Source of the DNA: Dehalococcoidia bacterium
GTDB taxonomy: Bacteria; Chloroflexota; Dehalococcoidia; Tepidiformales; Tepidiformaceae
Direction of reading: 5' to 3'
Assembly: GCA_020847985.1 (NCBI GenBank)
Contig: JADLBC010000004.1
Location: forward strand, 42,776-106,775
Length of the DNA: 64,000 bases
The stretch's first letter is position 1, and each line of letters starts with the position of its first letter. Shown in pieces: positions 45,479-54,801 of this stretch. A program made the position numbers and the translations under genes. Below the pieces are notes generated by a model, which saw only the letters and a list, made by a program, of their open reading frames with translations, did no database searches and had not been told where the DNA came from.

Positions 45479-46357
45479 TCAGGACGGCAACAGGACGCGC
45501 CCGAGCAGTTCGTCGTACTGCTCGGGCGAAATGGGACGCACCACCCGCCCGAGGCCGCTCCAGTGGGGCCACTTCCAGTCGGCCGTGGCGCGCGGCTGCG
45601 GCACGGGCTCGCTGATGCGCGCCTCCTTGCTCGCGACCATCAGGTGGTAGTGGTCGCTGAGCGGCACCTCTTCGTTGACCATGCCGATCCAGAGGTTCAT
45701 CTCGCCGCCATCGATGCCGAACGTCGTGCCCCGGTAGCGGAACTTGCCACCGACGGGGCGCGATTCGCTGTTCTGGTATCGCACGCGCGCGCCGAAACGG
45801 TGCCGCAGCGCGGCGCCGCCGAGCGCGTACAACCGGTTCGTCGTGATCGCCTGGTCCAGCGGCACAGGCCCCAGCCCGAGGATGTCACGCAGGACAAACT
45901 CCACGAACTGGTGCGCGAGCGGGTCCGGGTCGTCCTCCAGCGCCTCGACGACCTGGAGCCAGGTGATCGGGCGCCACGGCTGCGGGACATAATCGTCGCG
46001 GAGGCCCAGCAGCAGGAACACCGGCGAAGCGTCCCAGCCCGCCCCCGCCGCCTCGATCGCAGGGAGGTGGCGCTCATCCGCGCCCGGCTCCACCTGCGCC
46101 TCGACGATCGCGCGCGTGCCTCCTTCGAACGTGAGCACCAGGTCCGCGATGCCGGCGTCGGCCAGGCGCGGCTGCACCTCCACCATCGCCAGTGGCTCGC
46201 TCGGCACCGATGCGGCCTGCGCGAAGAGTGCCGTCAGCATGCGCTGGCCGCGCTGCAGGAAGTACGCGAGCGCGCTCGTGCAGTAGTTCTCGAAGGGGTG
46301 CGCCGGTGACCCCGGCCGGTAGGCCGAGAGCATCGTGAACAGGTTCGATTCGGGCAT
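45479..46357 (-). CDS. PD-(D/E)XK-nuclease-like protein
   Basis: A 292-residue protein with the N-terminal pattern of PD-(D/E)XK superfamily proteins: SPAHPFENYCTSALAYFLQRGQRMLTALF (with the early Glu), then GIADLVLTFEGGTRAIVEAQVEPGADE, where Asp and Glu-x-Gln fit the D...ExQ/K core. The C-terminal part (HRFGARVRYQNSESRPVGGKFRYRGTTFGIDGGEMNLWIGM and the following helices) is not assigned. Relatives occur near restriction-like or defence genes and as stand-alone proteins; no methylase or other defence gene is close by. CATACT lies six bases before the ATG, suggesting a leaderless message. Confidence 0.62.
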   Translation of the reverse strand: MPESNLFTMLSAYRPGSPAHPFENYCTSALAYFLQRGQRMLTALFAQAASVPSEPLAMVEVQPRLADAGIADLVLTFEGGTRAIVEAQVEPGADERHLPAIEAAGAGWDASPVFLLLGLRDDYVPQPWRPITWLQVVEALEDDPDPLAHQFVEFVLRDILGLGPVPLDQAITTNRLYALGGAALRHRFGARVRYQNSESRPVGGKFRYRGTTFGIDGGEMNLWIGMVNEEVPLSDHYHLMVASKEARISEPVPQPRATADWKWPHWSGLGRVVRPISPEQYDELLGRVLLPS

Positions 46358-46363
46358 ACACCC

Positions 46364-46369
46364 AGTATG
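46364..46369 (-). promoter_or_regulatory. Predicted -10 box, leaderless type, for the PD-(D/E)XK-like gene
   Basis: CATACT on the minus strand followed by six bases and the ATG at 46357. Confidence 0.35.
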
Positions 46370-46520
46370 CGGGGCGGCGCGAACGGCGGCGACTACCCCA
46401 GCGAACCAGCGCGCGCGCCTCAGCTACAACCGGTCCAGGGACTCCAGGACCATTGCCAGCCCGGCGACTGCCCGGAAGGTCCGCGACATACGGTCGCCCC
46501 CCCTTGCAGCCGGGCGGGCC

Positions 46521-47144
46521 TCAGACCGCCGGCGCCGCGACGCGCTCCAGGTGGCAGGTGTCGTTCAGTGCGCGGGCGATGGCGCGGCCGTCGCGCAGTT
46601 CGAACGAGCAAATGGAAGCCACGTCCGTGGAGAAGGTGCGCCAGGCGTCGAGTTCGAGGCCGAGCAGCAGGCAGATGGCCACGCGCGTGACGAAGTTGTG
46701 CGACACGACGGCGATGGCGCCCTCGGGGGCCGCGCGCAACTCGCCGATGAGTGGCGCCACGCGGTCATAGACGTGCCGCAGGCTTTCGCCGCCGGGCATG
46801 ACCGTGTCCGCGCCGTCGGCACCCACCCAGGCCGCGAAGAACTCCGGGTGTTGCGCGCGCATGTCGGGGAAGGTCATCCCTTCCGTGACGCCGACATCCA
46901 GTTCAAGCAGTTCCTCCCGGACTTCGAGCGTGATTGGCCGCTCGCCGCGGACGGCGTTCGCGGTCGCGACGGCGCGGCCCAGCGGGCTCACGAGGATGCG
47001 CTCGATGGGCTCCCGCGCGAGCCGCGCACCGATCGCGGCCGCCTGCCGTTCGCCCGTCTCCGTGAGGGGCACGTCCGCGCGTCCGAGGCCAAGCCGGTCG
47101 CGGTTCGAAGCCGTCTCGCCGTGGCGGATGAGGTACAGGATCAC
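46521..47144 (-). CDS. Histidine phosphatase family protein
   Basis: A 207-residue member of the phosphoglycerate-mutase-like superfamily. The phospho-His motif is LIRHGETASNRDRLGLGRADVPLTETGERQAAAIG. The second Arg is in ILVSPLGRAVATA, the acid region is LLELDVGVTEGMTF, and the second catalytic His is in IAVVSHNFVTRVAICLLLGL. Phosphatases of this type act on sugar phosphates, alpha-ribazole phosphate or others; the substrate is open. Alpha-ribazole phosphatase would fit a B12-using organism, but no other cobalamin synthesis gene is near. The GTG start overlaps the GNAT gene stop. Confidence 0.88.
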   Translation of the reverse strand: MILYLIRHGETASNRDRLGLGRADVPLTETGERQAAAIGARLAREPIERILVSPLGRAVATANAVRGERPITLEVREELLELDVGVTEGMTFPDMRAQHPEFFAAWVGADGADTVMPGGESLRHVYDRVAPLIGELRAAPEGAIAVVSHNFVTRVAICLLLGLELDAWRTFSTDVASICSFELRDGRAIARALNDTCHLERVAAPAV

Positions 47145-47629
47145 GATTCGCCGCCTGCCAGCGGCGCCCACAGCCGTTCGATAAAGGGCGCGAACCCGAG
47201 GCTGCGCCAGAACGCCGCGGCCGCCGTGTCGCGCGCGAGGACGGTCATCTCCAGGTGGTCCACGCCGTCCTGCTTCGCCGCCCACGCGCTCAGCGCACCC
47301 ACCAGCTGCCGCCCGATCCCCTCGCGGCGGTGCTCCGGAGCGACGTAGAGGTAGCCGATGGTGGCGTGCCGCTCGGGCAGCCGCCCCGGCTGGTTCTGTT
47401 CGATGCCACCGCTGATGAATCCGGCGAGCACTTCGCCGCGTTCGGCCACCATCGTGCACGACGTCGCCCGCGCGATGCTGTCGCGCAGCGCCGCCATGAA
47501 CTCCGTCTCGCCGACCGGTGCGTTGACGACGCGGCCATCGGTGGCGGCGTAGTGCTCGCGAATCGCCGCCCACGCGCGGTAAATGGCCGGGCCGTCGGCC
47601 GGCGCGGCGATGCGGACGCTCACGCTCAT
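47141..47629 (-). CDS. GNAT-family N-acetyltransferase
   Basis: A 162-residue GNAT protein: VRIAAPADGPAIYRAWAAIREHY at the N-terminus, MVAERGEVLAGFISGGIEQNQPG, the acetyl-CoA loop HATIGYLYVAPEHRREGIGRQLVGALSAWAA (near 95-120), and a C-terminal MTVLARDTAAAAFWRSLGFAPFIERLW. The substrate is unknown. The ATG at 47629 overlaps the stop of the TIGR03936 gene (ATGA) and its own stop overlaps the phosphatase start. The three genes (TIGR03936, GNAT, phosphatase) therefore form a tight operon. Confidence 0.88.
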   Translation of the reverse strand: MSVSVRIAAPADGPAIYRAWAAIREHYAATDGRVVNAPVGETEFMAALRDSIARATSCTMVAERGEVLAGFISGGIEQNQPGRLPERHATIGYLYVAPEHRREGIGRQLVGALSAWAAKQDGVDHLEMTVLARDTAAAAFWRSLGFAPFIERLWAPLAGGES

Positions 47630-48318
47630 TCGAGGAACCTGCCCTTGCGCCGGTAGAGGTCGCGCGCCGGCGAAACTTCGTCCAGCACGAGGGAAACCCG
47701 GCAGAAGTCCTGCCCCTCGAATCCGGGGAAGAGCGCAGCGAGGAGCTGCTCCGGCCGCGCCATGCTCTCCTGGCTCGCGCGCATCCGGCAGGTGATGCGC
47801 GTGCCGCCATCGATCGCCCCCGCGCTCGCCGAGGCGACCATCGCGCGCAGGTCGTAGGACTTCGCCTTGTCGCGGCGCTCCTCGGTCCACGGGAATTCCG
47901 TCCGCGCGAGGAATGCGCCGATCGCCGCGGCGGCGTCCACGGGGTCGAGCCCGGGAACATCCACGCGGTAATCGGCCCACAGGAGCACCGACTGCGGCGG
48001 GGGGTTCGAAAGCGGCACCTCGACAGCGGCGATGAGCGCGAGGTCCTCGCTCGATTGCGGTGCCAGCCGCGCCGCGATCGTCCCGGGGTCGACCCGTTCG
48101 TCGAAGGTGATGTCCATGATGTCGGCGTCGGCGGAGTACCCGAGCGGCAGCGGCCCGGCGAAGGCGAGCTTCGGGTGTGGCGTGAACCCCTGCGAGTACG
48201 AAAGGGGCAGCCCGGCTCGCCGGATCGCGCGTTCCCAGTACCGCAGGACGTCCAGGTGGGAGATGTAACGAACGCGGTCGCCTTTACGGAACCAGACGCG
48301 GATACGCTGCGAACTCAC
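47626..48318 (-). CDS. TIGR03936 (DUF2344) radical-SAM-associated protein
   Basis: The 230 residues begin RIRVWFRKGDRVRYISHLDVLRYWERAIRRAGLPLSYSQGFTPHPKLAFAGPLPLGYSADAD, the unmistakable DUF2344 signature. This domain is normally fused to, or encoded next to, the TIGR03960 radical SAM protein, found here at 31891 on the other strand. The joint role is unknown; the genomic link to RNase E/G and ribosomal genes in other bacteria suggests RNA or ribosome modification. The start is GTG, with TACCAT six bases upstream. First gene of a three-gene operon with GNAT and phosphatase. Confidence 0.9.
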   Translation of the reverse strand: MSSQRIRVWFRKGDRVRYISHLDVLRYWERAIRRAGLPLSYSQGFTPHPKLAFAGPLPLGYSADADIMDITFDERVDPGTIAARLAPQSSEDLALIAAVEVPLSNPPPQSVLLWADYRVDVPGLDPVDAAAAIGAFLARTEFPWTEERRDKAKSYDLRAMVASASAGAIDGGTRITCRMRASQESMARPEQLLAALFPGFEGQDFCRVSLVLDEVSPARDLYRRKGRFLE

Positions 48319-48324
48319 GGGCCG

Positions 48325-48330
48325 ATGGTA
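48325..48330 (-). promoter_or_regulatory. Predicted -10 box, leaderless type, for the TIGR03936 operon
   Basis: TACCAT on the minus strand followed by six bases and the GTG at 48318. Confidence 0.45.
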
Positions 48331-48352
48331 TCACGGCAGGCCGGTTGGCCCG

Positions 48353-49288
<936 letters not shown>

Positions 49289-49291
49289 GCC

Positions 49292-49699
49292 TTACTTCTG
49301 GACGTGTTCGTAGACGAACTTGACGATGTCCTGGGTGTTGGTGCCCGGGCGGAAGATGGCCTTGAAGCCGAGCGCTTCGAGGGCCCGCGTGTCCTCCTCG
49401 GGGATGATGCCCCCGCAGAAGAGGAGCACGTCATCGACGCCGCGGCTCTTCAGCTCATCGACCACGCGTGGGAAGAGCTCAAGATGGGCGCCGGAGAGGA
49501 TGGAGAGGCCGACGACATCGACGTCTTCCTGGAGGGCGGCCTCGGCGATCATCTGCGGCGTCTGGCGGATGCCCGTATAGATGACTTCGCAGCCGCCATC
49601 GCGCAGGGCGCGGGCGACGACCTTGGCCCCACGGTCATGGCCGTCGAGGCCGGGCTTGGCGATGAGGACGCGGATCTTGGCGGCGGTTGGAGCACTCAT
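49292..49699 (-). CDS. Cobalamin-binding small subunit of acyl-CoA mutase
   Basis: A 135-residue B12-binding Rossmann-like domain with the base-off/His-on motif [18 protein letters not shown] (DxHxxG; His is the lower cobalt ligand), [38 protein letters not shown] and a C-terminal [30 protein letters not shown]. It is the partner of the separate large subunit at 52153, and perhaps also of the one at 29516, since it is the only B12 subunit in the window. The ATG at 49699 lies behind its own TTGCAT-N17-TATTGA promoter, so it need not depend on the interrupted upstream operon. Confidence 0.93.
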   Translation of the reverse strand: MSAPTAAKIRVLIAKPGLDGHDRGAKVVARALRDGGCEVIYTGIRQTPQMIAEAALQEDVDVVGLSILSGAHLELFPRVVDELKSRGVDDVLLFCGGIIPEEDTRALEALGFKAIFRPGTNTQDIVKFVYEHVQK

Positions 49700-49710
49700 G
49701 TCTACCGCTT

Positions 49711-49739
49711 TCAATACCGGGAGTTGACGGAAGATGCAA
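49711..49739 (-). promoter_or_regulatory. Promoter of the B12 subunit-meaB operon
   Basis: TTGCAT (49739-49734) and TATTGA (49716-49711) with a 17-bp spacer, 11 bp before the ATG at 49699. Confidence 0.5.
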
Positions 49740-49754
49740 GCCGGGAGGCCCGGC

Positions 49755-50311
49755 TCAGGCGCGCGGCATGATCGTCGCGAGTTCGCAGCGGAAGCCCGGG
49801 AGCACGTCCTCGCCGTCGAGCGCGCCCGCCGACGGGATGCGGGCCACGGTGCCATCGGCGCGGTAGACCATGGCGGTGCGCGTCGCCGGCTGCAGCACCC
49901 ACACGAGCCGCACGCCCGCCCGGAGGTATTCCTCCACCTTGCGATCGATCCCACCACTGGAGTCACTTCCAGAGACGGACTCGATCACCAGTTCGGGCGG
50001 CACGGAAAGGAATCCCTCGGGCGACTCGCTGGCGGGGAGCCGCCGGTAGGAAATGAAGCCACCATCGGGCCGCGGTACGCGCTCGGACCTGCCGCTGAAG
50101 ATGCGCAGGCCGGTATCGAACGGGAGCACCCGGCCAATGGCTGCGTCCGGAGGTAGAGGCCGATCTCGAAGGCGATGGCCCACGCGATCTCCTGGGACTT
50201 GAAGCCCATGCACCTCTCGTTCAGGACGCCGTCGTCGAGTTCGAACGCCTCGGCATCGGGGAGGCGTTCGAACTCTTCAGCGCTGTAAAGCCGCTCAGCG
50301 AGCTGTGTCAT
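49755..50311 (-). pseudogene. Uma2-family (DUF820) endonuclease-like gene with a frameshift
   Basis: Two overlapping frames together make one Uma2 protein. Frame one (from ATG 50311) reads MTQLAERLYSAEEFERLPDA, ELDDGVLNE and then FEIGLYLRTQPL. Frame two continues [69 protein letters not shown] to the stop. Adding one base in the run at 50134-50135 would join them as TQPLGRVLPFDTG, a normal Uma2 transition. Conserved Asp, Glu and Lys of the nuclease-like core lie in the second part. It is probably a recent pseudogene or a sequencing error. It stands between the VOC genes and the B12 subunit and interrupts an otherwise coherent locus. Confidence 0.75.
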
Positions 50312-50334
50312 GGTCCCAGTATCGGCGCCGCCAG

Positions 50335-50730
50335 CTAGCGCTGGACGATCTGCAGGTTCACGCCGTGCGTGCTCTTCATCGAAACGAAGGCCAGGCCGCC
50401 GCGTGGGTCGCTCACACGGGCGCCGGCCGCACGCAGCTTCTCCACCGCCGCCGCGATGTCGTCCACGGCGATGGACAGCAGGAACTGGCCCTCGCCGCGC
50501 TCCTTTGCGAAAGCCGCGACGGCGCCCTCCTCGCCCAGCGCCTGGATCATCTCGATGTCCGCCTCGCCGCTGTCCGCCACGGGGAGGAACGCGTTCTTGA
50601 GGCCCATCGCCGGCATCTCGCCGCCGCGCGATGGGTCCGCCTTCAGCCCGAAATTCTGTTCGAAGGTGGCGATGCCGGTAGCGAGGTCTTTTACCACGAT
50701 GCCAATGTGGTCGATCTTCTGGAAGGTCAC
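50335..50730 (-). CDS. VOC-family protein, methylmalonyl-CoA epimerase-like
   Basis: A 131-residue VOC protein with IDHIGIVVKDLATGIATFEQNFGLKAD, KNAFLPVADSGEADIEMIQAL, FLLSIAVDDIAAAVEKLRAAGARVSDP and GGLAFVSMKSTHGVNLQIVQR. The His, Gln/Glu and Glu positions resemble those of methylmalonyl-CoA epimerase (first His in DHIGIVV, acid in IEMIQ, His in STHGVNLQ). It is the third VOC gene in a row. It may be a second epimerase or a related acyl-CoA lyase. The GTG start overlaps the stop of the upstream VOC gene. Confidence 0.8.
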   Translation of the reverse strand: MTFQKIDHIGIVVKDLATGIATFEQNFGLKADPSRGGEMPAMGLKNAFLPVADSGEADIEMIQALGEEGAVAAFAKERGEGQFLLSIAVDDIAAAVEKLRAAGARVSDPRGGLAFVSMKSTHGVNLQIVQR

Positions 50731-51140
50731 GCCGGGGGCTCCTGGGGAATGGCGTTGTACTGGATGAAGGCGAACGGGACGCCGGCCGTGCCGCTCTTCA
50801 CCGTGGCGATCTTCGCCCCGGGCTGAATCGCCGGGTGAGGTTCGCCGCATTCGTACCCTTTCGCCCGGATGGCGGCGACAGCGGCATCGATATCCGGCAC
50901 CGCGAGCACGACGCCGCCGATGCGGCCCTTCACTTCGTCGTAGGGCTGCACGTCGCCCGGGCCCGCGAACTCGAGCACGACTTCGTCCAGCTTCGCGAAC
51001 TCCAGGTGCGCGCGCGTGCCCGGGCGCGACATCGTCCGCTTGATGGGGAAGCCGAAGTGGTCGCTGAACAGCTGCGCGGTCGCCGCGCTGTCGTTCGAGG
51101 CGATGACGATGTGGTCGATGTTCGTCGCGTTCGCGCCCAT
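50727..51140 (-). CDS. VOC-family protein
   Basis: A 137-residue VOC protein with ATNIDHIVIASNDSAATAQLFSDHFG, FAKLDEVVLEFAGPGDVQPY, GRIGGVVLAVPDIDAAVAAIRAKGYECGEPH and a C-terminal FAFIQYNAIPQEPPA. Compared with the two flanking VOC genes it has lost the His near the C-terminus (FIQYN instead of HGVNLQ), so metal binding may differ. The ATG overlaps the mce stop and its stop overlaps the next VOC start. It is tied into the mutase operon, but the reaction is unknown. Confidence 0.75.
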   Translation of the reverse strand: MGANATNIDHIVIASNDSAATAQLFSDHFGFPIKRTMSRPGTRAHLEFAKLDEVVLEFAGPGDVQPYDEVKGRIGGVVLAVPDIDAAVAAIRAKGYECGEPHPAIQPGAKIATVKSGTAGVPFAFIQYNAIPQEPPA

Positions 51141-51553
51141 CAGTGGTGCTCGCCTTCGATCGGCGTCGCGAACTCGACGAGCACGCCGTGGTTGGACTTC
51201 GGGTGGCAGAAGCCAATCATCCCCGCGAGGCCCGGGCGCGGCTTCTCATCGATGAGCGTGATGCCCTTCGCCTTCGCGCCTTCGAGCTCCGCCGCCACGT
51301 CATCCGATTCGAAGCAGAGGTGGTGCATGCCTTCGCCGCGCGACTCGAGGAACTTCGCGACGCCCGTGTCGTTGCGCGTGGGCTCAAGCAGTTCGATCTC
51401 CGAGTTGCCGATCTTGAGCAGCACACCGCGCACGCCCTGGTCTTCGATCACGCGGTCCGCGGTGACTTCGAGGCCGAGGGCGTCCCGGTAGAACTTGAGG
51501 GCTTCATCGGCGCTTTTCACGACGACTCCGACGTGGTGGACCTTCTTGATCAT
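51140..51553 (-). CDS. mce: Methylmalonyl-CoA epimerase
   Basis: Interconverts the 2S and 2R forms of methylmalonyl-CoA so that the mutase can use it. The 137 residues match the family: VHHVGVVVKSADEALKFYRDALGLEV, IEDQGVRGVLLKIGNSEIELLEPTR, GVAKFLESRGEGMHHLCFESDDVAAELEGAKAKGITLIDEKPRPG and FCHPKSNHGVLVEF. Metal ligands are His in HHVGV, Gln in EDQGV, His in GMHHLCF and Glu in LVEF. AAAGGA lies upstream of the ATG. It is in the same direction as, and just downstream of, the mutase large subunit and a DinB gene. Confidence 0.93.
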   Translation of the reverse strand: MIKKVHHVGVVVKSADEALKFYRDALGLEVTADRVIEDQGVRGVLLKIGNSEIELLEPTRNDTGVAKFLESRGEGMHHLCFESDDVAAELEGAKAKGITLIDEKPRPGLAGMIGFCHPKSNHGVLVEFATPIEGEHH

Positions 51554-51607
51554 CGGGCTGTCCTTTCGCTGACGGCCACGCGGGGCCGGGGTTGTGGTGG
51601 GGGCGAA

Positions 51608-52141
51608 TCAGGCGGGCCGCGCGTCCTCGGCGACCGATGCCGGGCCTTCGTGGCGGGCGCCGGCCATGCCCGCGAGCCGGGCCGCGATGTCGTGCCAGTG
51701 TTCGCGGTCGTGGTCGATGACGGAGAGCACGAGCAGCGAGCGGCGCGACCCTTCGTGGGTCAGGTCGTAGTCGGAGACGAGGTCGATCTCCTCCAGCAGG
51801 CGGTGGCGGCCCCCCGTGAGCTGGTGCATCACGCTGCTGAAATCGAGGTCCCGCTTGCGCTCGACGTGGTCGCGATTCCACTCATCGAGCTTCTCGTTGT
51901 TGAAGTCGTACAGCGCCGGGCGGCGCCCCTCGCGGATGTCGCGGAAGGCGGTGACCACTTCCGCCTCCCACGAGGAGATGTGGCCGACGATGTCCCGGAG
52001 CGACCATTCGCCGCTGAAGGGCCGATCGATGTCGCGAATGCGGCAGGTTTCGATGTTGCGGATGAGCTGATTGCGCTCGACCTCGAGATCATGCAGCAGC
52101 CGCCGGCGTTCGTCGGCGTAGGCGCGGGCGTCGTCGTCCAC
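51608..52141 (-). CDS. DinB-family protein
   Basis: A 177-residue four-helix protein: DDDARAYADERRRLLHDLEVERNQLIRNIETC, then DRPFSGEWSLRDIVGHISSWEAEVVTAFRDIREG (DinB-type W-S-x-x-D-x-x-x-H), and a last helix VLSVIDHDREHWHDIAARLAG with His residues for a metal site. The function of this group is unknown; some are metal-dependent thiol transferases. The start is GTG at 52141 behind AAGGAGG, nine bases after the mutase stop, so it is translated as part of the mutase operon. A longer frame runs into the mutase gene. Confidence 0.8.
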   Translation of the reverse strand: MDDDARAYADERRRLLHDLEVERNQLIRNIETCRIRDIDRPFSGEWSLRDIVGHISSWEAEVVTAFRDIREGRRPALYDFNNEKLDEWNRDHVERKRDLDFSSVMHQLTGGRHRLLEEIDLVSDYDLTHEGSRRSLLVLSVIDHDREHWHDIAARLAGMAGARHEGPASVAEDARPA

Positions 52142-52152
52142 GGGGGGCCTCC

Positions 52153-53802
52153 TTAGATGACGACCTGGGGCTGATACTCGCCCCAGACCTTGCGCAGGCA
52201 ATGGCTGATTTCGCCGAGGGTTACGCGGGCTTCCACGCAATCGACGAAGAGCGGGATGAGGTTGTCAGTGCCCCTGGCGGCGTCCTCGAGGCGCGCGAGG
52301 AGGGCCTCCGCCTTCGCCCCGTCGCGGTTGGCGCGCAGGGCACGAAGCTTCTCCGCCTGGCGCTGGCCGATGGTTGGGTCGAGCTTCAGCGTCTCGACGC
52401 GCTCCTCGGGCGTCTTGAAGTCGTTCACGCCAACGATGACGCGCTCCTTGTCCTCGATCTGGCGCTGGTAGCGGTAGGCCGATTCCTGGATTTCGCGCTG
52501 CTGGAAGCCCTGTTCCAGCGCGGCGAGCGCGCCGCCCATGGCGTCGATGGTCTTGAGGTACTCGACCGCCTCGGCCTCGAGCCGGTTGGTGTGGTCCTCG
52601 ATGAGGTAGCTGCCGCCGAGCGCATCGGCGACATCACCCACGCCGTTTTCGTAGGCGATGATCTGCTGGGTGCGGAGCGCGATCTGCACCGCCTTCTCCG
52701 TGGGCAGGCCGAGCGCTTCGTCCATGGAATTGGTGTGGAGAGACTGCGTGCCGCCGAGCACCGCCGCGAGCGCCTGCACCGTGGTGCGGACGATGTTGTT
52801 CTCGGGCTGCTGCGCCGTGAGCGTGGCGCCGCCGGTCTGCGTGTGGAAGCGGAGCATCTGCGATCGCGTGCTCTTCGCGTTGAAGCGGTCCTTCATGATC
52901 TTCGCCCAGAGGCGGCGCGCGGCCCGGAACTTCGCTACTTCCTCGAGGAAGTTGTTGTGGCAGGCGAAGAAGAAGCTCAGCCGCCCGGCGAAGTCGTCGA
53001 TGTCCTGCCCCGCGCTGAGGGCCGCGTTCACGTATTCGATGCCGTCCGCGAGCGTGAACGCGATCTCCTGCGCCGCCGTACTCCCCGCTTCGCGAATGTG
53101 GTAACCGGAGATGGAGATGGTGTTCCAGTCCGGAACGTTGTCCTGGCAGTACTTGAAGGTGTCCGTGATCAGCCGCATCGAAGGCTTCGGCGGGTAGATG
53201 TACGTGCCGCGGGTGATGTACTCCTTCAGGATGTCGTTCTGGATCGTGCCGCCGAGCTTGTTGGTGGCCACGCCCTGCTGCTTGCCAACCGCGACATAAA
53301 GCGCGAGCAGCACGCCCGCCGTCGCGTTGATCGTCATCGAGGTTGTGACCTTGTCCAGCGGGATCTCGCTGAAGAGCGTCAGCATGTCCTCGATCGAATC
53401 GATCGCGACGCCCACCTTGCCCACTTCGCCGGCGGCCATCGGGTCGTCGGAGTCATAGCCGATCTGGGTGGGGAGGTCGAACGCCACGGAGAGGCCCGTC
53501 TGACCCGCCGAGAGGAGGTAGCGGTAGCGCTGGTTGGATTCCTCGGCCGTGCCGAAGCCGGCGTACTGGCGCATCGTCCAGAAGCGGCCGCGGTACATCG
53601 TCGGCTGGATGCCGCGCGTGAAAGGGTACTCGCCGGGGAAGCCGAGGTCCCGTACCGGGTCGAAGTCGCGCAGGTCCTCGGGTGCGTACACGGGCTCGAT
53701 AGGCATCTTGCCGGTCGTTTCGAAGACCTTCTGGCGCTCCTTCGCGCGCTCGATGGCCTTGCCATACGTTCCCTGCAGCCATTCGGCCTTGCTGTTCGAC
53801 AT
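52153..53802 (-). CDS. Methylmalonyl-CoA mutase large subunit
   Basis: The 549-residue catalytic chain carries [131 protein letters not shown] and [17 protein letters not shown]. Tyr in RQYAGFG and Arg in PSMRL are kept as in true methylmalonyl-CoA mutases. The B12 domain is encoded separately at 49292. The start at ATG 53802 has GAGGGGGAG upstream, and a TATACT box lies 55 bp before it. The epimerase and MeaB genes downstream make the pathway assignment firm. Confidence 0.94.
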   Translation of the reverse strand: MSNSKAEWLQGTYGKAIERAKERQKVFETTGKMPIEPVYAPEDLRDFDPVRDLGFPGEYPFTRGIQPTMYRGRFWTMRQYAGFGTAEESNQRYRYLLSAGQTGLSVAFDLPTQIGYDSDDPMAAGEVGKVGVAIDSIEDMLTLFSEIPLDKVTTSMTINATAGVLLALYVAVGKQQGVATNKLGGTIQNDILKEYITRGTYIYPPKPSMRLITDTFKYCQDNVPDWNTISISGYHIREAGSTAAQEIAFTLADGIEYVNAALSAGQDIDDFAGRLSFFFACHNNFLEEVAKFRAARRLWAKIMKDRFNAKSTRSQMLRFHTQTGGATLTAQQPENNIVRTTVQALAAVLGGTQSLHTNSMDEALGLPTEKAVQIALRTQQIIAYENGVGDVADALGGSYLIEDHTNRLEAEAVEYLKTIDAMGGALAALEQGFQQREIQESAYRYQRQIEDKERVIVGVNDFKTPEERVETLKLDPTIGQRQAEKLRALRANRDGAKAEALLARLEDAARGTDNLIPLFVDCVEARVTLGEISHCLRKVWGEYQPQVVI

Positions 53803-53857
53803 CCGGCACTCCCCCTCAGGCACACGCGGCGGCGCGGCGTTACTTCGTAATCGACGA

Positions 53858-53863
53858 AGTATA
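53858..53863 (-). promoter_or_regulatory. Predicted -10 box for the methylmalonyl-CoA mutase operon
   Basis: TATACT on the minus strand, 55 bp before the ATG at 53802. No clear -35. Confidence 0.45.
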
Positions 53864-53879
53864 GGCGCGACGGCGCGTC

Positions 53880-54713
53880 TCAGGCACGCGGGGGCAGGTC
53901 TGCTTGCTGAACCAACTTCCGCGGCGCCACCAGCCGGTAGCTATCGAGCACGAGCCCGCCGATCTCTTCCCAGTCGACATAGCCGCGGTCAACGCGCACA
54001 GCGACCCAACCGGCCTTACCCATATAGGGAGGGATGGAGAAGCGCGCGGGATCGGCGCTCACGAGGATTTCCTGCACGCCCGGAGGCACCTTGGCCTGCA
54101 CGGAAATCATGTCGTCGCCGTGGTGGTCATTCAGGACGTACACGAAGTTCTTGCCGGCGACGGCGAACGACCCGTGGTGGCCCGGCCGCGCTTCCACCCC
54201 CGGGAGCGGGAGGCAGAGCCGCCCCAGTTCGGCGAAGGCCTGGGCCGCACTCGCCGCAAGCTCCTCGATGCGCGCCTCCCCGGCGGCATCGACGGTCGCC
54301 GTCGCGAGGGCATGGGCGGCCAGCGTGGCGGGCTCGAACCCGGGGCCTTCGGCGAGCAGCGCCATCTTCCGCGGCGCCACCCGCCGGTAGGCGGACACGA
54401 GCAGGGCCGCCGCCTGCTCCCAGTCCGTCGCCTCGTTGAGGTGCAGCCCCACCCAGCCGTTCGCTCCCGAATACGGCGGGACGAAGAAGCGCTCCCGGTC
54501 GCTCTCCACGAGGACGGCCTGTTCGGTGGCGTCGGAGGGGACGGTGATCGCGCGTGCGAGGTGCGCCGGTTGGGCGAACATCTTGCCCTTTTCGCCGGCG
54601 CGCCAGGTGGGCTGCCCCCAGGCCTCCTTCTCCACGGCCGCGGGCATGGCCATGCAGATGGCGCGCACGCGGGCGAGCGCGAGAGTTCGTGGGAGGGACG
54701 TTTCAGCTGCCAT
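53880..54713 (-). CDS. Tandem MmcQ/YjbR-domain protein
   Basis: The 277 residues contain two MmcQ/YjbR units of about 120 residues each; single-domain proteins are the rule. Matching pieces are [20 protein letters not shown] and [38 protein letters not shown] and [39 protein letters not shown] and [21 protein letters not shown]. The domain has a CyaY-like fold and is described as DNA-binding-like; its role is unsettled. GGAGG lies nine bases before the ATG. It is convergent with nothing and separated from the Usp gene by a terminator. Confidence 0.85.
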   Translation of the reverse strand: MAAETSLPRTLALARVRAICMAMPAAVEKEAWGQPTWRAGEKGKMFAQPAHLARAITVPSDATEQAVLVESDRERFFVPPYSGANGWVGLHLNEATDWEQAAALLVSAYRRVAPRKMALLAEGPGFEPATLAAHALATATVDAAGEARIEELAASAAQAFAELGRLCLPLPGVEARPGHHGSFAVAGKNFVYVLNDHHGDDMISVQAKVPPGVQEILVSADPARFSIPPYMGKAGWVAVRVDRGYVDWEEIGGLVLDSYRLVAPRKLVQQADLPPRA

Positions 54714-54763
54714 GGCGTGCAGCCTCCATCGGGTTGGCCGGCCGGTCCGGTGAGGTGCGAAAA

Positions 54764-54795
54764 GCCGGGCGCCTCCGGGGGAGGAGGCGCCCGGC
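54764..54795 (-). terminator. Intrinsic terminator of the universal stress protein gene
   Basis: A perfect 13-bp GC-rich stem (54764-54776 with 54783-54795), followed on the minus strand by TTTTCGC. Confidence 0.85.
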
Positions 54796-54801
54796 CGGGG
54801 C

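Noticed and set aside
46358..46520. Gap that might hide a small gene
   Set aside because: Short frames here lack a ribosome-binding site and any sequence character; only the CATACT box of the leftward gene is visible.
50100..50160. Programmed frameshifting in the Uma2 gene
   Set aside because: No slippery heptamer or stimulating stem typical of programmed frameshifts was seen; a simple one-base loss explains the data.
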